Translations under genes and position numbers: made by a program
In this document: in pieces, positions 7,831 through 16,069 of the stretch
How positions within the stretch are numbered: the first letter of the stretch is position 1
Layout: each line of letters opens with the position of its first letter
Notes under the pieces: model-generated
Seen by the model: only the letters and a program-made list of their open reading frames with translations
Told to the model about the DNA's origin: nothing
The model's database searches: none
NCBI RefSeq assembly: GCF_049800775.1
Contig: NZ_JBNAFR010000013.1
Location: 1-64,000 of the forward strand
Origin: Dinoroseobacter sp049800775
Lineage (GTDB): Bacteria > Pseudomonadota > Alphaproteobacteria > Rhodobacterales > Rhodobacteraceae
Reading direction: 5' to 3'
DNA: 64,000 nt

Positions 7831-9462
7831 TCAGGCGATCAGGAACATGTCGGCGGTGAAGTCGGCGACCTCAACATCCTCGAAGGTGATGAGCTTGTTG
7901 TTCAGCGCCAGTTCCACGTCATCGCCCGTCTGGGACAGGCTGTCCAAGAGGTTGGCCTCGGTCACATCCGGGTCGTTGGTAAAGAAGGCCAGCTGGTCGA
8001 TGCCGACTTCGAAATCGAGGATCACATCGACGCCTGCGTCCTCCTGAAAGAAGACGAACGTATCCGCCCCTTCGCCCCCGCTCATGGTGTCGTCGCCCGA
8101 CCCGCCGCGGATCACGTTGTCCGCGTCATTTCCGGTCAGGACGTCATTGCTGGCCGTGCCGGTGACGTTTTCGAAATTGATGGCGCGACCGTCCGGACCC
8201 GGGCCGTTGTCGATCTCGATCACCCCGGTGGCAAGGTCCACACTGACCGGGCCGGAGGCGGCACCAAGGTCGAGCGTGTCGACACCCGCACCGCCGTCGA
8301 GGTCCAGCGTGATCGCGTTCACCACATCGCCCTCGAGGACTGCGGTGTCATCGCCGCCGCCGAAATTGGTCTCGAGCGTTTCGGTATTGCGGATGTCGAG
8401 CTGGAAGAGCCCGTTCACCGACTGGTCATTGACCTCGATACGGGCGAATTGCACACCCTCGGCGGTGGTCGCAAAGGTTGCCACATCCTTGTTCTGCAGG
8501 TCCGTATTCACGAGATCTGTATCGAAATTGACTTGAACCCGGTCCTCATCCGCGCCCCCGTCGAACAGGTCCGAGCCGTCCCCGTTGTTCCAGATGATCG
8601 TGTCGTCCCCGGCGTCGCCATGAACCGTATCGCCGCCCTTGTTGCCGATCAGGGTGTCGTCTCCATCGCCGCCCAGGATCCGGTCATCGCCGCTCCCGCC
8701 GGAGATCACGTTATCCGCGTCGTTGCCGATGATCTGGTCGCCGCCCTCGGTGCCGATCACGTTCTCGAACCCGATTGCTTTTGAGGTTTCGACCGCAGGT
8801 CCGAGGTCCAGACCTTCGAAGTCTTCGGGCGCAATGACGCCATTCGCGAAGAACACGTTGTCGACAAAAGCGCCGCTGTCGAGATTGACCGAGACGTTGC
8901 TGGTGATGCCGCTGAAATCGAGCGTGTCGATGCCTGCGCCGCCATAGAGCTGCAGCTGAATCGCGTCGAGCACCCCGTCGCCGATGATCGCGGTGTCCTT
9001 GCCACCGCCAAAATTCGTCTCCTGCACCTCGGTTTCGCGGATATCGAGTTGGAACAGACCCCGCTCGGTCTGGCCGTTCACCTCGATCCGGGCGAACTGG
9101 ATCCCGTTTTCCGTCGTGGTGAAGGCCGCCACATCGTCGTTTTGCAGATCGGTATTCACGAGGTCGGTGTCAAAATTCACTTGCTGGCGGTCCGTGCCAT
9201 CCCCGCCATTCATCAGGTCCGAACCGTCCCCGTTGTTCCAGACCAGCAGGTCATCACCCGCGCTGCCGAACATCTGATCGTTGCCGGTATTGCCGATCAC
9301 CACATCGGCGCCATATCCGCCAAAGAGGCTGTCGGCCTCTGCGCCGCCAGAGATCTTGTCATCGCCGAACAACCCAAAGGCAATGTCCTTGCCGTCGGAT
9401 CCGAGGATGTGATCGCCTTTGAAAGAGCCGAAAATAAGCTGGAAAAGTGTAAGATAAGACAT
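7831..9462 (-). CDS. RTX-type calcium-binding protein with internal duplication
   Basis: A 543-residue acidic protein rich in GGxGxDxxx nonapeptides (GGSGDDRILGGDGDDTLIG, GGSGDDTMSGGEGADTFVF), the calcium-binding beta-roll of RTX proteins that are usually exported by type I secretion. No N-terminal signal is present, and the C-terminus ends hydrophobically (FTADMFLIA). Two long segments, about residues 74-182 and 290-398 (offset 216), are near copies. Both carry WNNGDGSDL, VNFDTDLVNTDLQN, FARIEVN and GLFQLDIR, so the protein has a duplicated non-RTX module between RTX blocks. The ATG at 9462 has a GGAG site 8 nt upstream. An upstream ATG at 9543 would leave almost no leader after the ECF promoter at 9553-9582 and is rejected. 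No type I transporter genes are nearby. Confidence 0.82.
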   Translation of the reverse strand: MSYLTLFQLIFGSFKGDHILGSDGKDIAFGLFGDDKISGGAEADSLFGGYGADVVIGNTGNDQMFGSAGDDLLVWNNGDGSDLMNGGDGTDRQQVNFDTDLVNTDLQNDDVAAFTTTENGIQFARIEVNGQTERGLFQLDIRETEVQETNFGGGKDTAIIGDGVLDAIQLQLYGGAGIDTLDFSGITSNVSVNLDSGAFVDNVFFANGVIAPEDFEGLDLGPAVETSKAIGFENVIGTEGGDQIIGNDADNVISGGSGDDRILGGDGDDTLIGNKGGDTVHGDAGDDTIIWNNGDGSDLFDGGADEDRVQVNFDTDLVNTDLQNKDVATFATTAEGVQFARIEVNDQSVNGLFQLDIRNTETLETNFGGGDDTAVLEGDVVNAITLDLDGGAGVDTLDLGAASGPVSVDLATGVIEIDNGPGPDGRAINFENVTGTASNDVLTGNDADNVIRGGSGDDTMSGGEGADTFVFFQEDAGVDVILDFEVGIDQLAFFTNDPDVTEANLLDSLSQTGDDVELALNNKLITFEDVEVADFTADMFLIA

Positions 9463-9552
9463 TGGGGTCTCCGTTCTGGTATTGTCCTCAACACATGCCC
9501 GCCGACCTCTCAGAGGCGCTCTTCTGCGCATGGAGCCGGCCAAGTGTGCGGT

Positions 9553-9582
9553 GGTCGCGAGAGCGCGCGGAACGGTTCAAAA
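9553..9582 (-). promoter_or_regulatory. ECF-type promoter of the RTX gene
   Basis: On the minus strand TTTTGAACC (9574-9582), 16 bp, then CGACC (9553-9557). The sequence TTTTGAACCGTTC is identical to that of the promoter at 10994-11023. It gives a leader of about 85 nt before the RTX ATG at 9462. Confidence 0.75.
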
Positions 9583-9942
9583 GTTTTTGCAATTTTTTCT
9601 GGGGTGCGGCGTTGCCGGGCCAGTTCTGACCCTTGAGGCCGGTTCGGCCCTTTGGCAGGCGCGTGGCGCGCAGCGACGATGCCTGTTTGCCGACAAGCTC
9701 TCTCGCCTGCAGGGGCAGCTTGCTCACCTATGCGGCCATCGGACCCCAAGTGGAAAAGAGGTGGCTGAGTGGAGTGACGATCGATGGCATGCGGGCTCGT
9801 GTTGAAAACCGCGCGCCGAACGCGGCGGCCATCGGATCGCGGCTGGGATCCGGGACCATGCGCCTGTCGATGCTGAGTGCGGTGGGGGCGGCGCTAGATG
9901 GCGCTGGAAACGCGTGGGGTCGAGCGCTTCAAAGGGCGCCCC
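9583..9942. other. Intergenic stretch without a recognised gene
   Basis: About 360 bp between the RTX promoter and the end of the Lin0512-family genes. Open frames here do not resemble any family I recognise, and no clear hairpin terminator or promoter was seen. Confidence 0.5.
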
Positions 9943-10314
9943 TCAGCCAGCCTGGCCTTGTCGGACCCACCCGTCCTGTCTTGGCAAGAAGGCCTCCACG
10001 GAGGCGCTGGCGATCACGATCAGGCCGCCCGTCTCGGGGTTGGGGACGTTGAGCCCGCCCTTCACGGCGCGAACCGTGACCCGCCCCCTTGGGAGCTTCG
10101 TTGTCAAAGCCTCGCAGTCCACGGCCTCGGGCTCCTGAATGCCGACGGTCACCTGAACCCGCATCTGGTCGTGAGACAGGCCCACGGTCTCGAAGATCGG
10201 CAGGGCAGAATGGCGGATGGCGTCTTCAATCGCGCGCGCGGCCGCTTTCGTATAGTCCTGCCCGTACTGGTCGTTGCCCATGCCCATTTCGATGATGAAA
10301 CGCTGTTCACTCAT
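9943..10314 (-). CDS. Lin0512 family protein (second of a tandem pair)
   Basis: A 123-residue protein of the conserved but uncharacterised Lin0512 family. It has an N-terminal FIIEMGMGNDQYGQDYTKAA, where family members have a related TEFGxGTxxxGxDYTxA. This is followed by AIEDAIRHSALP, a charged MRVQVTVGIQEPEAVD segment and GRVTVRAVKGGLNVP. It overlaps the upstream paralogue by 4 nt (ATGA), so the two are co-translated and probably form a hetero-oligomer. The biochemical function is unknown. Its C-terminus (after IVIASASVEAFLP) is slightly extended compared with its neighbour. Confidence 0.78.
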   Translation of the reverse strand: MSEQRFIIEMGMGNDQYGQDYTKAAARAIEDAIRHSALPIFETVGLSHDQMRVQVTVGIQEPEAVDCEALTTKLPRGRVTVRAVKGGLNVPNPETGGLIVIASASVEAFLPRQDGWVRQGQAG

Positions 10315-10658
10315 TGCGCGCGCTCCATGTCAAAACTGACCGAGAGGGCGACATTGGCGATGATCGTAGGATTGCCCGAGCCCTCGGGGCGCGGGATGTC
10401 GAGCCCTCCCGTAGTGACGTGAAACTCCGTCTGGCCGTAGGGAAAGACCTTTTCGAGCTCTGCGATCTCCACAGCGCCCGGGTTCTGCACCCCCACATCG
10501 ACGCGGATCCGCATATCGGTTTTCTCGAACCCGAAAAGCTCCGCGAGGTTGATGGAGTTGTGCCACAGGGCGTCCTTGATGCCGCGTTTCACGGCCTCCG
10601 TATAGTCACCGCGCCGCAGGGAGGTCCCAATCCCGAATTCGGTAATCAGTCTTGGCAT
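10311..10658 (-). CDS. Lin0512 family protein (first of a tandem pair)
   Basis: A 115-residue Lin0512-family protein: MPRLITEFGIGTSLRRGDYT, then IKDALWHNSINLAELFG, MRIRVDVGVQNPGAVE and TIIANVALSVSFDME. It is a clear paralogue of the next gene, sharing the order of all conserved blocks, and the two overlap by 4 nt. Upstream (10659-10760) no ECF-type promoter is present on this strand, so membership of the adjacent sigma regulon is not supported. Function unknown. Confidence 0.8.
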   Translation of the reverse strand: MPRLITEFGIGTSLRRGDYTEAVKRGIKDALWHNSINLAELFGFEKTDMRIRVDVGVQNPGAVEIAELEKVFPYGQTEFHVTTGGLDIPRPEGSGNPTIIANVALSVSFDMERAQ

Positions 10659-10993
10659 CAGTCAGCGCGTCCCTTGCTGCAAGATAAGAGATGGATGAGC
10701 ATTCGTTCGACCCGACATGCTCCGATGCGCCAAGCCTAGCGGCTTCAAGACAAACTGCAATCATGGCGCCGAAAGTCGATGACCCGGGGCGGCCTTGATC
10801 CGCAAACATCTCGTCCGCCCTGCGACGAGTACCTGCGCCCATGGCGGATATCGCGCGCGCCGCCGATGCAGCAGGAGCGATGCGATGAAAGGCCGGAACG
10901 GTCCGCGGATGAGACGCTTAAAATGATCCGGAACAAGGCTTGAAGGGCACGTAATCGTCCCTCGGCAAGTAAGGGCGTCCAACGCCGAAGTTT
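10659..10993. other. Divergent intergenic region between the Lin0512 pair and the DUF1214-like gene
   Basis: About 335 bp without a recognised gene. It should contain the promoter of the Lin0512 pair on the minus strand, which I could not place confidently. Confidence 0.45.
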
Positions 10994-11023
10994 TTTTGAA
11001 CCGTTCGCGGCACTCGCACGACC
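10994..11023 (+). promoter_or_regulatory. ECF-type promoter of the DUF1214-like gene
   Basis: TTTTGAACC (10994-11002), 16 bp, then CGACC (11019-11023). It shares TTTTGAACCGTTC and CGACC with the RTX promoter at the same spacing. The -10 element lies 58 nt before the ATG at 11082. Confidence 0.75.
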
Positions 11024-11081
11024 TTTGAGCGATCCGGCCTGCTGGTCGATCCGCAAACACCAACGCACAAAGGCAAAAGAC

Positions 11082-12428
11082 ATGGCAAAGACATCGAATG
11101 ATTTGATCGAGGACAGCGGCGGGTTTGGCGACCCGGTTGCGCTGTTCACTCCGGACCAATCCCGCACGGACAACGCAGCGAGAGCATGGCCACAGGCCCT
11201 TTCCAAGACATTTGGCTCGCAACGGTTTGCACGCGCCATCGAACAGGCAAGGCAGACCATGTCGCTGGCACCGTGGCTGCAATACAGTGCCAATCCGGAC
11301 TTGGAGCAAGCAGCCGCCGAACGACAGCTCAAGCACCAGATCGCCGCCGCGCTGGATCAGGGATTTGTCCTGCATGACCCCTGTTTCCCCGAGTTTGCCC
11401 GGCTTGATAAGCACAACCAGTTTGGCTTTGTGAACCCTGACAACCTCTATTTCCTGGCCAGTATCGAAACGCCCGGAAGCTACGTGATCTCCGGCAAACG
11501 GGGAACCAGCGCTGACCTGCAGATCCAAGTGGGCGCAGGTGAACCAGGCTTTGATCCAGACCTTACGAGCCCGATCCCGGTCAGCGAGCTTGACCTGAGT
11601 GCCTTGTCGGTCAAACGGAACGGCGAATTCACCATCCTCATCAGTGACACCCAGCCCTGTGACCTCAAGCGCGGGGAAAACTGGCTTTGCAACACCAAGG
11701 GAGGGCTGTGCGCAAACAGCGTCCTGATCAGAGAAAGCCTGATGGACTGGAACACAGAGACGGGCGGCACGTGGCGGATCGAACGCTTGGACACTGTGGG
11801 CAAAAGAAACCCTCTTCCAACCCCTGAGCTTGTGGACCTGCAATACGAACGGGCGGCGCGCTATCTCACCGGCTCAACGACGGGTTGGATAAAATTCGTC
11901 GAGCAACTCAGGGTCAATCTGCCTGCCAATCACATCAGTGCGCCGCGCAAGACCGGGCAAGGCTTGCCGGGGCAGTACAATTCCGCTGGTCATTTCCGGA
12001 TGCGCCCTGACACGGCAATCCTCATCACCGTGGAGGAATCCGACGCGCGGTATCAGGGCATCCAACTCGGCGATCTCTGGTTCAACGCCCTTGATTTCCG
12101 CCGCCGGCAAACGAGCCTGACGACGAAACAGGCGTATCAAAGCGAGGATGGCAAGTACCGCTTCGTAATCAGCGCGGAAGATCCCGGATTTGAAAACTGG
12201 CTGGACCCAGCTGGCGCCTCCATCGCTTTTGTTTTCATGCGCTGGCAAGGCATCCCGCACGGCCCGGGAGAAAACCCAAAAGCACCAAACGCGCCTGGCA
12301 GCCAAGTCTTGACGTTTGATCAGCTTGCCGAAGAGCTGAAATGCGAACCCGTTTTCTCGCCAGAACAACGAAGAGCTCAACTCGCCGCTCGCCACGTAAG
12401 CGCGATGAAGGTTCCCAGAGGATTCTGA
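11082..12428 (+). CDS. DUF1214-like protein under the ECF promoter
   Basis: A 448-residue protein, start MAKTSNDLIEDSGGFGDP. Two DUF1214-like beta-rich blocks are visible: NPDNLYFLASIETPGSYVIS followed by GEFTILISDTQP, GENWLCNT and DWNTETGGTWRIERL (about residues 120-250); and GIQLGDLWFNALDFRRRQTS followed by KYRFVISAEDPGFENWLDPAG (about 320-400). This alternation of a short sensor-like strand and NWLxxx is typical of DUF1214 proteins of unknown function. No signal peptide or membrane segment is obvious. The ECF-type promoter 58 nt upstream links it to the sigma factor at 5347. Confidence 0.68.
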   Translation: MAKTSNDLIEDSGGFGDPVALFTPDQSRTDNAARAWPQALSKTFGSQRFARAIEQARQTMSLAPWLQYSANPDLEQAAAERQLKHQIAAALDQGFVLHDPCFPEFARLDKHNQFGFVNPDNLYFLASIETPGSYVISGKRGTSADLQIQVGAGEPGFDPDLTSPIPVSELDLSALSVKRNGEFTILISDTQPCDLKRGENWLCNTKGGLCANSVLIRESLMDWNTETGGTWRIERLDTVGKRNPLPTPELVDLQYERAARYLTGSTTGWIKFVEQLRVNLPANHISAPRKTGQGLPGQYNSAGHFRMRPDTAILITVEESDARYQGIQLGDLWFNALDFRRRQTSLTTKQAYQSEDGKYRFVISAEDPGFENWLDPAGASIAFVFMRWQGIPHGPGENPKAPNAPGSQVLTFDQLAEELKCEPVFSPEQRRAQLAARHVSAMKVPRGF

Positions 12429-12785
12429 TGACCTGAATGACAGAGGGGTACGCGCGTGTATCCCCGACAGGACGCAGCGTGAAGGCCGCCGCGCAGCACG
12501 ACAAGCGTCGCTACAATCGCCCCTCTTGAGACAGTGTTGCGTGATGCCCTGCCGGGCAGTGATCGAAATCATGTCCGGTGGGCTCATAGATTGGCGGCGC
12601 GTCGCCGCTCCGAGGGCTCATCGACCTGCGGGGGGACTGTGTGGACGCGCTCCAAACGCCTGTCCGGGCATGTCGTGACACCCCGCATGTGCCGACGGGG
12701 CAGATGACGGGGACAATTCCACCGCCCCGATGCCGAGCCGCGGCTCACATGCCTTTGAAAGCCGGCCAGATGCCTCGAAACCAAG
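12429..12785. other. Intergenic stretch without a recognised gene
   Basis: Together with the operator region that follows, about 590 bp separate the DUF1214-like gene from the cupin operon. No coding sequence is convincing on either strand. Confidence 0.5.
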
Positions 12786-12818
12786 TTGCACCGAACCTCT
12801 ACCTAATGGTAGGTAGAG
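12786..12818 (+). promoter_or_regulatory. Promoter with palindromic operator for the cupin operon
   Basis: A perfect inverted repeat, CTCTACCT-N6-AGGTAGAG, occupies 12797-12818. It overlaps a plausible sigma-70 promoter (TTGCAC 12786-12791, 18 bp, TAGGTA 12810-12815). Size and symmetry suit a TetR-family dimer. The last gene of the downstream operon encodes a TetR protein, so autoregulation is likely. The leader to the cupin ATG would be about 200 nt. Confidence 0.6.
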
Positions 12819-13018
12819 TTCAGCTGAGGCGGAGAAACAATTCGAGTTGAAACCCGGGGTGCACGTGCTGGGGCGGATCCGCATGGGGTTCGACCGCTTG
12901 CCAGCATCGCTGATGCCACCGACGCCGTTTCGACGCCCTGCGCGGTGCAGGCAAGACAGCCGCGTACCGGAGCAGGGCGGTGCAGACAGATGAAACGCCA
13001 TGTCGAAAGGTCAGGGCC

Positions 13019-13687
13019 ATGGAATTGAACGCAGATTTTTCGCAGCGCGTGGTCATCCACTCCGATCAGCTGGACTGGGCGGCCTCGCCGATGCCGGGCG
13101 TCGACCGGCGCATGCTGGACCGTATCGGCGGCGAGGTTGCGCGGGCCACGACCATTGTGCGTTACGCGCCCAACAGCAAGTTTTCCGCCCACACCCATAC
13201 GGGTGGCGAGGAATTCATCGTGCTGGATGGCGTGTTTCAGGATGAGCATGGCGATTTTCCCGAAGGCACCTATGTGCGCAACCCACCGACCAGCGCCCAT
13301 ACGCCCGGGTCCGATGCGGGGTGCACCATTTTCGTCAAGCTCTGGCAGTTCGACATGGCTGATCGCACCCAGTTTCGGAAATCCATGGCGGATGAGCTCG
13401 GGGCACCGGTAGACGGCGTTGCGCGTGCGATCCTCCACGAGGATCCGCGGGAAATTGTCAGCTATAGCCATCTCGATCCGAGCGCGACATTGCGCGATGC
13501 GGCGGAGGGCGGCCTCGAACTTCTGGTGATCGCGGGCAGCCTGACCGAGGGCGGGGATGCGCTTGGCAAAGGCGGCTGGCTGCGCCTACCCGAGGGGCAG
13601 CCTCTGGTCGCCAAGGCAGGACCGCAGGGCGCAAAGGTCTGGATGAAAACCGGTCATTTACGCCACGCCAAGCCGCCGGCCGTCTGA
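13019..13687 (+). CDS. Cupin-domain protein (ChrR-like)
   Basis: A 222-residue, two-part cupin protein. The first cupin (about residues 20-115) contains APNSKFSAHTHTGGEEFIVL, with the His, His and Glu of the metal site, then PPTSAHTPGSDAGC. The second half (about 125-210) repeats a weaker cupin fold (LELLVIAGSLTEGG, LAKGGWLRLP-like). It resembles the C-terminal cupin of ChrR anti-sigma proteins but has no N-terminal zinc anti-sigma domain. It starts the operon with the SDR, amine oxidase and TetR genes. The ATG at 13019 is chosen over an upstream in-frame ATG at 12980 because similarity begins there. Confidence 0.75.
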   Translation: MELNADFSQRVVIHSDQLDWAASPMPGVDRRMLDRIGGEVARATTIVRYAPNSKFSAHTHTGGEEFIVLDGVFQDEHGDFPEGTYVRNPPTSAHTPGSDAGCTIFVKLWQFDMADRTQFRKSMADELGAPVDGVARAILHEDPREIVSYSHLDPSATLRDAAEGGLELLVIAGSLTEGGDALGKGGWLRLPEGQPLVAKAGPQGAKVWMKTGHLRHAKPPAV

Positions 13688-14370
13688 TGGCGGCGCAGAA
13701 CCGACTGGCGCTCGTTGCCGGGGCGGGGCCGGGATTGGGGCAGGCGCTGCTGGCGCGCTTTGCCGCCGGCGGGCTCACCCCGGTTGGTCTCGGGCGCACG
13801 CAGCCGGATCAGACCACCGGGGCGTTCCACGCGCTCGACCTCGCAGATCCGACAGCCGTCGCGCCGGTGATCGCTGAGCTTATGGCCGAGCACGGTCCGC
13901 CTGCGATCGTGGTGCATAACACTGCGGAGCTTGTGATCGCACCCTTCGCCTACACCACGCTGGAAGACCACCAACGCTGCTGGAGCTCCATGGTGCAGAC
14001 GGCCATCGTGCTGGCTCAGGCTACGCTGCCGTCCATGGCCCAGACCGGGGGCGGGGCGTTCCTCGTTTCCGGAGCCACGGCCTCGCTCCGGGGTGGGGCG
14101 CGCTTCTCGGCCTTTGCCAGTGGCAAATTTGCGCTCCGGGGGCTGACCCAATCCCTGGCGCGCGAGTATCAGCCCGCTGGTGTGCATGTCTGCCACGTGA
14201 TCCTTGATGGCATCATCGACACCGCAAGATCCCGCGACCGGCATGGCCTGGAGCCGGACAAGATGATGCAGCCCGCCGATATTGCCGAGGCCTATTGGCA
14301 GCTGGCCCATCAACCCAGATCCACATGGACGCATGAGCTGGATCTGCGTCCCGCAAGCGAGGGGTTCTAG
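13687..14370 (+). CDS. Short-chain dehydrogenase/reductase family protein, Tyr-less active site
   Basis: A 227-residue Rossmann protein. The cofactor loop is GAGPGLG (residues about 12-18) and a VVHNTAEL segment corresponds to the NNAG motif. The catalytic Tyr of YxxxK is replaced by Phe (FSAFASGKFALRG), leaving the Lys and the upstream Ser (FLVSGATAS). Proteins with this F-x3-K variant form a known subgroup with uncertain activity. The ATG overlaps the cupin stop (TGATG), so it is translationally coupled. Substrate unknown. Confidence 0.82.
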   Translation: MAAQNRLALVAGAGPGLGQALLARFAAGGLTPVGLGRTQPDQTTGAFHALDLADPTAVAPVIAELMAEHGPPAIVVHNTAELVIAPFAYTTLEDHQRCWSSMVQTAIVLAQATLPSMAQTGGGAFLVSGATASLRGGARFSAFASGKFALRGLTQSLAREYQPAGVHVCHVILDGIIDTARSRDRHGLEPDKMMQPADIAEAYWQLAHQPRSTWTHELDLRPASEGF

Positions 14371-14373
14371 CCG

Positions 14374-15447
14374 ATGACCACCCTGATTATCGGCGGCGGG
14401 CTCTCCGGTCTTGCCTTGGCCGAACGGATGGAGGCCGAGGGCCGGGACTACCTGCTGGTGGAGGCCCGTGACCGGTTCGGCGGGCGCATTCTGACCGAGC
14501 GCGTCGGGGCAGGGGCGTTCGACATGGGTCCCGCCTGGTTCTGGCCGGGACAGCCGCGCATCGCGGCCCTGATCGACCGCTTGGGGTTGGAGAGGTTCGA
14601 TCAGGTCTCTGACGGGATCCTGACCTTCGAGGATGAACAGGGACGCGTGCAACGGGGGCGCGGCTTTGCCTCCATGGAAGGGTCCTGGCGGATCAAGGGC
14701 GGGCTCGTCGAGGTGACGGATGCGCTTGCCAGCCGCCTACCGACGGGGCGCAAGCGCCTGTCGGCGCAGGTTGTCGCGCTGGACCAGATGCCGGAGGGCA
14801 TCGTTGCGACCCTGTCCACGGCGCAGACCCTGAGCGCGGCCCAGGCCGTGGTCGCGCTGCCGCCCCGTGTGGCGGCGGGGATCCGCTATGCCCCTGCGCT
14901 GCCGGAGGACGCGCACGCGGCACTGCGCGGCGTGCCCACCTGGATGGCGGGGCAGGCCAAGGCGGTGGCGGTCTATGACACGCCCTTCTGGCGTGATCAG
15001 GGACTGTCCGGCGACGCCATGAGCCGCCGGGGACCGATGGTCGAGATCCACGACGCCTCCCCGGACCGTGGCGGTCCCTATGCGCTGTTCGGGTTCATCG
15101 GTGTGCCGCCCCAGGCGCGCCGCGACGCACCGGCTCTGCGCGCCCATCTGCTGGCGCAGCTGGAGCGGTTGTTCGGCGCGCAAGCGGCCACGCCGCGAGA
15201 GCTGCTGGTCAAGGACTGGGCGTTTGATCCGCTCACGGCCACGCAGGCGGATCACGCGCCGCTCCATGCCCATCCGAGCTATGGCCCGCCCCGCGCCCTG
15301 GACGGCCTGTGGCAGGGCAGGCTGCAGTTCGCTGGCACCGAGATGGCGCCGCAATTCGGGGGCTATCTCGAGGGCGCGCTCGAAGCGGCAGAGATCGCCT
15401 TCGGCAAGCTGGATGCCACATCCGGGAGCCGCACCCATGCGCACTGA
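14374..15447 (+). CDS. Flavin amine oxidase / NAD(P)-binding FAD oxidoreductase
   Basis: A 357-residue protein. The N-terminal FAD-binding motif is LIIGGGLSGLALAERM, then VEARDRFGGRI (the R-x2-GGR signature of amine oxidases). A C-terminal FAD segment reads FAGTEMAPQFGGYLEGALEA. It is short for this family (usually 420-500), so the substrate domain is reduced. It starts 3 nt after the SDR stop and overlaps the TetR gene by 11 nt. Amine substrate unknown. Confidence 0.8.
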   Translation: MTTLIIGGGLSGLALAERMEAEGRDYLLVEARDRFGGRILTERVGAGAFDMGPAWFWPGQPRIAALIDRLGLERFDQVSDGILTFEDEQGRVQRGRGFASMEGSWRIKGGLVEVTDALASRLPTGRKRLSAQVVALDQMPEGIVATLSTAQTLSAAQAVVALPPRVAAGIRYAPALPEDAHAALRGVPTWMAGQAKAVAVYDTPFWRDQGLSGDAMSRRGPMVEIHDASPDRGGPYALFGFIGVPPQARRDAPALRAHLLAQLERLFGAQAATPRELLVKDWAFDPLTATQADHAPLHAHPSYGPPRALDGLWQGRLQFAGTEMAPQFGGYLEGALEAAEIAFGKLDATSGSRTHAH

Positions 15448-16039
15448 CACGAAAACTGCCCTGTTGGTCTCTGCCGAACGTGCGGCGCGGGCGCGCGGCT
15501 TCGACGGGTTCAGCTATGCGGATCTCGCCGCCGATGTGGGTATCCGCAAGGCCAGCATTCACCACCATTTCCCGAGCAAGGCCGCCCTGGCCGTCGCCCT
15601 GATGGCGCGGTACCACGCGGAGCTCGAGACCGCCTGCGCCGGGATCGACGCGACCCACGCGACGGGGGGCGCACGCCTGACCGCGCTGATCGATCTCTAC
15701 CGGCGCGCCCTGGATGAGGGCAGACGTCTTTGTCTCTGCGTGTCTTTCTCGACCAGCCGCGACAGCCTGCCGACCGAGGTGTTGGAGCAGCTTCAGCGGT
15801 TCCGTCAGATGATGCTGGGCTGGATCGCGGATGTCTTTGCGCTGGGCCAGCAGGACGGGACGATTGCCGGGGTCCGGGACCCCGAGCTTGAGGCCGCCGC
15901 GACCTTGCCGCTTCTCGAAGGAGCCCATCTCGCCGCGCGGGCGCAGGAGGATGCGGCACTCTTCGATGCGGCGGTGCGGATGCTGGCGCAGCGGGTCCAG
16001 GGCGCGACCGGCGGGGCGGGGGCCTCTGGCCAAGCATAG
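15437..16039 (+). CDS. TetR/AcrR-family transcriptional regulator
   Basis: A 200-residue regulator. The N-terminal HTH lies at about residues 10-55 (ARGFDGFSYADLAADVGI, KASIHHHFPSKAALAVAL). The C-terminal ligand domain includes LCLCVSFSTSRDSLP, with a Cys pair that could be redox or electrophile sensitive (speculative). It overlaps the amine oxidase end by 11 nt, so it is co-expressed. It probably represses its own operon at 12797-12818. Confidence 0.88.
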   Translation: MRTDTKTALLVSAERAARARGFDGFSYADLAADVGIRKASIHHHFPSKAALAVALMARYHAELETACAGIDATHATGGARLTALIDLYRRALDEGRRLCLCVSFSTSRDSLPTEVLEQLQRFRQMMLGWIADVFALGQQDGTIAGVRDPELEAAATLPLLEGAHLAARAQEDAALFDAAVRMLAQRVQGATGGAGASGQA

Positions 16040-16069
16040 CGCCCCGCCTTGCGCAGCGAGGCGGGCGCC
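16039..16069. terminator. Hairpin at the end of the cupin-TetR operon
   Basis: The TetR stop codon runs into a GC-rich stem (GCGCCCCGCCT against AGGCGGGCGC, one bulged base) with a short loop. There is no clear T-tract. Confidence 0.5.

Noticed and set aside
7801..7835. A tRNA T-arm-like GGGTTCGATCCTCACCCC on the minus strand
   Set aside because: The upstream part is the coding end of the RTX gene and no D or anticodon arm can be placed; the similarity is chance plus hairpin sequence.
7831..9543. An alternative RTX start at 9543 giving 27 extra residues
   Set aside because: The -10 element of the ECF promoter is at 9553-9557, leaving no leader, while the ATG at 9462 has a good ribosome site.
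12584..13001. Small minus-strand frames before the cupin operon
   Set aside because: Composition is shadow-like, there is no ribosome site, and they would cross the palindromic operator.
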